In this document: positions 38,501-47,500 of the stretch, in pieces
Layout: every line of letters starts with the position of its first letter
How positions within the stretch are numbered: the stretch's first letter is position 1
From: Antedon mediterranea
Lineage: Eukaryota; Echinodermata; Crinoidea; Comatulida; Antedonidae
DNA length: 60,000 nucleotides
Assembly: GCF_964355755.1 (NCBI RefSeq)
Contig: NC_092670.1
Location: 4,987,001 to 5,047,000, forward strand
Reading direction: 5' to 3'
Made by a program: the position numbers and the translations under genes
Notes under the pieces: model-generated
Seen by the model: the letters and a program-made list of their open reading frames with translations, nothing else
Told to the model about the DNA's origin: nothing
The model's database searches: none

Positions 38501-41500
38501 GGCTTACACCCCCTTGGGAATAATGGAATGTCTGGGTTTAATAGGTACCACATTGCTTCTCAGAAAAACAAAGGCAAACATTGACACTGAAGATGAAATT
38601 TTCTTCAAAAATATAAAAATATTGGTAAGTATTGTTTATAACTATTGATTGTGAAAAAAATGGTGATGAAATGATGGAAATATAAGTGACAAAGATTAGA
38701 TGATGATTTTCTATTCAATTATTTTCATAAGATACATAAGATACATCCTGTAATAATAGAGAGTTAATAGAGTAGAATGCACTTATGCTGGAGAAACTTA
38801 AATAAGCCCAGAGGGCTTTAAGGCCAGTTCCACCAGAAAAAAAAAAATTCAATAAATAAATAAATAAAAAAAAAATTTAATTGACCGACAATGATAATGG
38901 TAATGTGAAATTAAGTGCTGAACTCAACCTGATGTCTATTCTTTTGCATTATAATTTTGCCGCCTGTGAGACCACATAGTTTTTGCTATGTTTCCGTCTG
39001 AAAATAGTTTTGTTATTTTCAGTATGTATACAAATCTGTATTTAACATATCTTCATTCAATCTGTTATTTATATGTTATGCAATATTTTCCAGCAGTTTC
39101 AGCTGGAATGTTATTTTGATGAAAATGATGATGGTAATTACTTTGAAGAGAAAAAAATTCCATAGGATGAATAGAACAATGAGCGTTAATGACATTGCAA
39201 CGACAGTGTTTTTTTTTTATAACATCCGCAGTTCGCTTGCGGCTAAAACCGTATTTGAATTAATTAACATTATCTGAAATCTGTAGATAAATTACTCCAC
39301 AGAGAAATATCTCTATGAGCAATTCAGGAATTGTACTTCTTTTTCTAAGTACTGTATAGAAAGGACAAATTCACAGTTGATATCTGACAGATTAAAACTC
39401 ATAATGAAAGTTTTATTAGATAATAATACTTTGGGGATATCTATGGTAGATTTATGACTGACCCAACAATCATAAATCATATAATTTACAATTAATAACA
39501 TAAAAATAATGTATGAAATTGATTATTTATAGAATCTAAACACATTTTATCTGCTGCAAAAGATTCTGGACTCATGCCAAATATAGTTCTAACTTTGTTT
39601 CTATGTTGTTTGTAGTTCTCTAGAATACACACATACACTGTTTATAGAATCATCAGACAAAGTAATGCACAATACTGTTTCTATAGTATAGCATATAGAT
39701 CTATAAATAGACTGATTCGTTTGGAGGCAGAAATCGACAAGAAGGAACACAGGGAGATGAAAGTTGCTGTATGTGTATACATTTGGTCAACTGCGCCATG
39801 AGTTACCGCACAAAGCGGCAAAGCACATACAGACAGACTTTAACACATTGAATCATGTCGGACACTAAGGCCGCGTTTGTCGGACACTAAGGCCGCGTTT
39901 GTCGGACACTAAGGCCGCGTTTGTCGGACACTAAGGCCGCGTTTGTCGGACACTAAGGCCGCGTTTGTCGGACACTAAGGCCGCGTTTGTCGGACACTAA
40001 GGCCGCGTTTGTCGGACACTAAGGCCGCGTTTCTGCAGCCAAAAAATAACCGATAAACATTAAACAGATAATTAACCTACTGTAATATTTATATATTTAG
40101 CTAAAACGATAGTTTTAAAGCAAGCAATTTAGCTTAACTTAGAGCATGACGATGATTATTGATTCATAATAAAACTTAAAATATTTTTATAATTGAAAGT
40201 TGTTGTATAATATAGTACTATAACTAATGAATAGAAAATTAAAAATATTTTTTCTGTTAATTACATTATAAATTGTACAGAAATATGTTGAAATTTAATG
40301 AAAAACATTAAATATTTGGCCTAGATGATGAAATATGATATTGAAGATTTTCTCAATCATTGAGGAATTAGTTTAGATCTAGAAAGTTATCATTGGTTTT
40401 AAATCAAAGCAAGACTTTTATAATGCAAAAGCTATGATAGCCATTGATTGTAAAACGTATTCATTTCGCAGGGAAAACATCAAACCAGAATTTACAGTAT
40501 GAAAGCTATGCTATCAATTTGGTTTTAGTACAAACTATTTAAAAAAAAAATCACTATCTGATAAAAATGTACAGCTGCCAAATGTACTAGATATAAACAT
40601 TCTAAAGTGCTTCCCAAATGCATAGAAGCTGAGCACATGACAGCTTTAACATTTCTTGTTATTCTGGTTAATTTTAAGGCTTAATTATATAATTAACACC
40701 CAAATAGATTCCTTCTATGTTATTGGACGATCAGTGGTCACATAATAAAAAAACAAGTCCTATTCTACGCTCAGGAGTGTATATTTGTCAGTGGAAGACT
40801 ACTCGGACTCCCTTAACAACAATGTCGATCTCTGGTTGTTTAACTAATCGCTGCATGAAAATAGAATTTCATCTTTCACCTCTTGAAATTACTTGTACTA
40901 TTCCACTATAAAATATTCATTATTTGTATATTATAATCACACATTATTATATAAATAAGTTTAGCAATACAAAGTTCTTGGTTCAATTCCTACTAGGACC
41001 ACTTTGTCTCTGACTCCTTTGGAAATAAGTTCATATTTGAGAATGCTGTAAGTTTCACTTGTAATGCAAATTGCCACCTGGACCTAGTTTTAGGTTTAAT
41101 TCCAGTTAGCACTGGCACTCCTCTTGCTTATGTTTATATTATGTAAAAATAGCACCACAGTGGATACTAGACTACGAACAGGTCACATTGAAAATGTTCA
41201 ATAACATACTGTACTCAACATGTGATAATGATTAGTTTAAAGAGGTGTTAGTACAAGAATAGGAGGCATGTTGTGGTTTGTTTGCTACTGAATGAATACA
41301 TTGGAAACACCCACTGTGGTGTGGACAGCATCCCATTGAGACTGGGTCAACCAAGTGTACACAAACAAGCTTGAGGTCGACGACCTCAGCGAAATGATGA
41401 ACATTACGAATAATATGTAACATACTGTAGGTAGGCATTGTAAACATTCTTATAAGATTAAATGATTTTATACTACAATTATAATTTTTCATGATTATAT

Positions 41501-44500
41501 ATGTTATTTTCTTATCGAGAATTTGACTTTTTTTTTTCCAACACACTAAAATATTATTCTTATATTTTGGTTTGCTGGTTGACAATCAACAAACTAAAAA
41601 TAATGATCACTTAACTGATAATTGCAACCATTCAAATTTGATAGTAATTTTGATAATTTATTTCACTTTACATAATACGACCAGAATACAGAAATTATAA
41701 TAGCAATTATGATATTTTCTTAAGTCATGCGGCTCCAACCCTGAGGAATAGAACATGAAACTATTTTGCTTTTCATACAGTAGACTTCATCATTAATGTA
41801 TGAAACTGACCTTTGCTATGATCCAGACAATATTAAGGTCAAAGTATTGACCATTAAGATGTTATTACTGCAGTATGCATAAAGTGCTTGACATCCCAAT
41901 GGGGTTATCAAACTATATACTGGTCAACAATACATGTACTGAAGTGTAAGTATTGATTGGACATTCAACAATTTAATTAATAATAGTACCTAAAAACATA
42001 GAAGCCTTGAGATGATGATGAAAGGTAATCTATTTTATTATGGGAACACACATCAAGAAATTTAGAATACACTAGCGCATATCAATATGATCACAAGGAT
42101 ATATAGTCAATATGATCAGAAGGATATATAGTCAATATGATCAGAAGGATAGTCAATATGATCAGAAGGATATATAGTCAATATGATCAGAAGGATATAT
42201 AGTCAATATGATCAGAAGGATATATAGTCAATATGATCAGAAGGATATATAGTCAATATGATCAGAAGGATATATAGTCAATATGATCAGAAGGATATAT
42301 AGTCAATATGATCAGAAGGATATATAGTCAATATGATCAGAAGGATATATAGGCATCAAGAAACTAGGAATAATACACTAGAGTGTATGTCAGTATGCAG
42401 AAGGATACAGGCAAGACATTAAGAATGGAATTGATTGTCAATATGTTCAGAATAATTGATGGTTTCCTTTATTCATTTATTTCACAATCAGTCCATGATT
42501 AGATAAAATAATATTTTGGTAAATATTATTCAACTTCAATTTATTTCATAAATAGTTGTCTGTGAAAAACAATCTATTTCCTTCGCTAGTAGATAATAAT
42601 CAATCAATTCTAAGTGAATTTTAATCAGAGATGAGACGAGCTGAAAGATGAACAAAAGGAAAATCTTTCGTAAAAGGCCACAAACCCATAGAGACAACCT
42701 CAAGTCCATAGGGAGAGATGGCTTATTAGTCTCCGACTTGCAATCCCCCCCCACAGTAACAACTGTAAATTTCAAAAATATTTTGTCATATTAAGTTGAG
42801 CACTTCATTTAACCAATTTTAGGTTCTGCCCCATTCCCCTTTATTTCAAACTTCTGAATCCTCCACTGAAATCTCACAGTATAAGCAAACTTTTTCCGCT
42901 CCTATTCTTGGATCCACCCTTGTTGAATTTCCATATCCCTTCAAAACATACTAAAACACTGTACAAACTCTGTTTCTACTTACTTTAAAGTAGCTTCATG
43001 GATGTTTTGAGCAATTACTGTGTCATCAACTTGCATCCACAGCTCTCCAGAACCAGTGGGTGCTTGACGTCCTACTTCCATGAAAAAGAAGCAGTCAGAA
43101 TGACCACATCGGCGAATGGTTGACAACTGTTTTGATAATAATAGAAAAATGGAAAGATTCATTGATTGTAGTACAATTAATCAATAGAATATAACAAATT
43201 AGTAAAAAAATAATGTATTAAACATAATCGAAAATGTTTTATCATGATGCAATTATGAAAAAAAAATGGGAAGAGGTTCAGTAGGCCCATAGGATTTCCA
43301 TGACTAGGCAGGCCATAAGTTTAAGTCAACTGATATAGCAATGTTACAGTACAACTGCTATACTGAAACTACTGTTCAGCATGGAGGTATATATCCATGT
43401 GTAGAGTTAAATTATAAAACAGTAGGTGAAACATAAATGATAACAGTTCATGTTCAATATCCATAAAATAAAACATTGCACTGTGCAGTTAAAAAAATAA
43501 CCAACAAAAACGTTGTAAAAAAAGGTACAGACAAACTCCTGGTAGGATGTTTGTTTTAAACCAAGATATGTTTTGCAACTTATATGAGTAGTCTGTTGCC
43601 ATCAGCTTTATTCTGAGTGAAAACAGGTGTGTAACACAGGTATGGCACTGAGTTTACACACAAGCAAACTGTGATCTGGATTTTATGAAACATTTGGCTA
43701 TTGTAATTTTCATTTATTTATCTGTTGTATAAAAATATATTTTTGAATTGCTAATAATATAATTACCAACAGAAGTCATGAAATAAAAATTCTGACACGA
43801 AAAATGAGGATGCATTTTGATTTTCTTTAAATAACAAATTGTTGCTTTGTTTAAGTTGAATATACCAACTCGTACTCGCAGCAAGTGTTTGCTTCACGTT
43901 CCTTCTGGTCGTATTGTTCAGCGGTTACCTAACACATTTAATAGTGTGCTTGTTACTTGTTTGGATATTGATTTATTTATGATAGTTTAAATGTATTTAA
44001 GGGTAACATTGTTAAATCTCTATAATGTTCCAATCTTTGTTTATGTTATTGTTGCTTATTTGAATGTATTATTATAGTTCATTATGTTTAGATTCAACCT
44101 GTTAGTGGCGGTTTTATCGCTGTTGGTTGTCAACTGAATAAAATAAAATATATAAACAGAATAAATAAATAAAAATGGTTTGAAAGAAAACAGTTCTTTT
44201 GGTACTATATTATATTTTCAATAGAGACAGGGAATTAGTTTAAAACTTCATTTGGCAAGACAAACGGGAAGTAAATCTTCTTGTAAAGATCAAACAAAAA
44301 GATCATAAAAGAGATAAAACGATCAAATCATTTATAGTCCGAAAAGTTATCACTTTTGCTGCCAAAGATGAACAAAAACAAGTGAAAGACAACTAAAACA
44401 TCTTCATCAAAGTGGTCATTAATTGGAGGTAGAATTGTATACTTTTTTACATTGCTGACATAGGCTGTTTCATCAAAGTGGTCATTAATTGGAGGTAGTA

Positions 44501-47500
44501 TTGTATACTTTTTTACATTGCTGACATAGCCTATGCTATTTAAATAAAACGTATGGTGCAATAACCGTTTATTAACTTGCATAATTAATTTCCATTTCAC
44601 CATTTCCAGTTATGTGTTTCAAATGCAATCATACACTTGGATAACTCACGGTTGTTCAAGTTAAATATCACATACTCAAATAACTCGCATCTAAAATTAA
44701 TTTACAGTATTTATGTACGTTATTGTTGAAAATTGACAAGTGAAAATTATTAGCACAAATAACTCACATCCAAAATTAATATACAGTACAGAATATTACG
44801 CTTTTTATTTTGTGTATCAATTTTGATCAACTTTTGATGTTATCAAAGGAAAGTTTTCCAAATCTGTGACTGATTGACATTTTGTATTAATTCTATTTTT
44901 GTAAAGGAAACAATTTATAGTATTTCACTTTCATCATGCAGATTCAATTTACTTTTCTAATATAGGAATTATATGTACTTAATACATGCACTGTAGGTAT
45001 GTACACAGGACCAACAGCTTTATGTCCCATCCGAATGAGAGTAAAGCAACAAGTTTGAACCCATGTATCACTAGTCCGATTCCCTCACTCTCCGGTCTAT
45101 ACAGCACCAGGAAGTAGGAAGCCTTTTGCCATTTTTGCCCTGATCAGAGGTACATCAGAGTTTTATAGGATGTATTATGAAAGAGCTTGCACTACCTCAG
45201 AACTCTGATATGATTCGGATCAGCCTAAAAATGTATAATGTACTGTTCAACTATACATACATACAAATTATCTATTATCACATCAAATCAAACCAATAAA
45301 TCTTCAATATGACATTCGTTTGCAATGTTATGATTAACAATGGATTCTTACAGGAAATTCTAGGTCTCCATCTCCGTCACTTAACATCTTCACTAAATGA
45401 ACTGTCTTGCTTGTTAAACATAGCTGGTAGTTTCCAATCCGATTCTGACTCGAACCAATGCCTTTGGAATTCAACCGCACCTGCCAAATATGCTCTAGGG
45501 TTAAAATCAAATGAAAATAACAGTTAAAATTTAGTTGAAACTAAACATTTTTGTTTAAAAACTCCAAACCTTTATACTTCTGTAAAATGAACAAATTGTT
45601 ATTTGTTTTTGGAATTCAAACAGACTTCCGAAATGTTCTTGAAGATTAAAATAGAAAATAATACAGTAGTTTCAAAATGTGAATGTAAAAAAAAGATTAA
45701 AATTATATTTTTGTAAAATGTTAATAGTGTTTTAATTGTTCTGCCATTTGTTGTGCTATTCTAAAACATTACAGTATATTGTGTCTTCTATTCTTTATTA
45801 TATAACACCTATATAAATTCCTGTCATTTGATTGGACGAATGTGGGTCACATGGCGTGCAATAGTACGCACTATTCAACGATCGTTAAATAGTACTTTTT
45901 GAAACATTTTTGTTTGTTATTTAGATGTTATATAAAACAAATAATGAATGTTTTGTATTCGTGTAATGGTACAAATAATGGCACTTGGTGAATGATGAAA
46001 GGTTATATCAACTCGGCTTTGCCTCGTTGATATAACCTTTCATCATTCACCTCGTGCCATTATTTGTACCATTGCACTCATAAACATTCATTATTTGTAT
46101 AATATAGTATTAAACTGACTAATAATTTAATAATAATAATAACTTTATCGATCGCTTTTTGTTCCATTGTTTCCTTCATAAAAGTGTGCAAATTGTAATC
46201 ACCATTTGGTAACCCACCCCCAATTATAAGCTCACCCTCAAATGCCCACCGTCCAAGCCGCACAGAAGCACAGGAATAACCCAATAGTAGGGCCTATTGA
46301 GAGTACCTCTGATAAAAACAGATTGCCTCTGGAAATTTTGACAGTAAGGCTACATAATATATTTTCTTACACATAAAGTCATAAAAGTGCTTAACATTCA
46401 TATAGCACACAATCCAATACTGTATGTTATTGAAATGAAACCTGCACAAATTGGTTTTTATCAGATACAGTTATAGCTTATCTCTATGTTCATAATTGAA
46501 CAGAGTCAACCTAGATTGTATATAACCTTTCAGTCTCCATAGCCAGAATGGACACATATGCTAAGTTTCTTAATGCTGTTCTTATCCAATGGTCAAGATA
46601 CTAAGATACTGTCATTCTTGGTGATTTCACTATACAAACATAAATTTCTAGTACTCTGATAGCAAAAGGCACGCTGTGATATTTAGCTAGAACAATAAAA
46701 CGTAAGTGGTAACTATTGCGATATCTATCCAAAGTTTACCTACTTTAGACTCGTGAAATTATTCACCATGGATGAAAAACACTTGTCGACGTGCATCATC
46801 ATTTAACCTTTTACTTGAAATGTTAATTAAAATGTTAGAAAAGTAAATCTCGATGCTGATACGATTCTAAATTGTGTTCATTATGAATAAAGTTGACAGT
46901 GGCAAACACAATTTTTACATGTGACCTACATTTAGATACAGTAGTAAACAAAGTGTTCGAATCTACTAATTATAAAATACTGTACTTTACTCATTAAAAG
47001 TCAGAAGATCTACAGTAGACAGTAATTACAAAAATAATTTGGCTCATTTTCTGTTATGTACCCCAATTTTTGAAAAATAATTTAAATAAAATGAAAGATT
47101 TAGTTAATAATGCTACAATCAAATACCACCAAAGAGACAACATCCACAACACGTACAATATAAAATAATCGTATAAAAGTATTAAGGAAATGCACATTTT
47201 TAGTTGGTTGTGAATTGAAGTCCGCTTATGATATAATTGCAATCTTCTTAAACCTAGTGCGGAAATCGTGATACTTGAATCAGAATAAGCTCACACATTT
47301 CTGAAGTAATTGATATAATTGAAATTGAACAAGTGAAAGCAATTCAACCAGCAATATTGATTGCTTTCATACAGAGGGTGAGCCAAAAATGTCTTGATTT
47401 TGTTTAAAATACCTATAGTACTGTGTTATTATCACTAAGTATATATAACTAAAATGCTAATAAGAAGAATAGTATTTAAATAACTTTATAAATTATTTTA

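Larger units (their letters stand above)
37816..42983 (-). other. IRS intron, 5.2 kb
   Basis: Contains a pair of direct repeats (37949-38232), a LINE 3' end-like sequence (about 38805-38875), the 22-bp tandem repeat (39857-40032), a degenerate copy of the AACACCTATATAAATT element (40688-40930), and the 25-bp repeat (42082-42352). No exon recognised. Confidence 0.65.
43127..45351 (-). other. IRS intron, 2.2 kb
   Basis: Contains a probable LINE 3' end (43862-44155) and a 66-bp direct duplication (44405-44536). No other feature recognised. Confidence 0.65.

Noticed and set aside
42082-42352. CRISPR-like regular repeat array
   Set aside because: 25-bp head-to-tail repeats without spacers. It is a simple tandem repeat.
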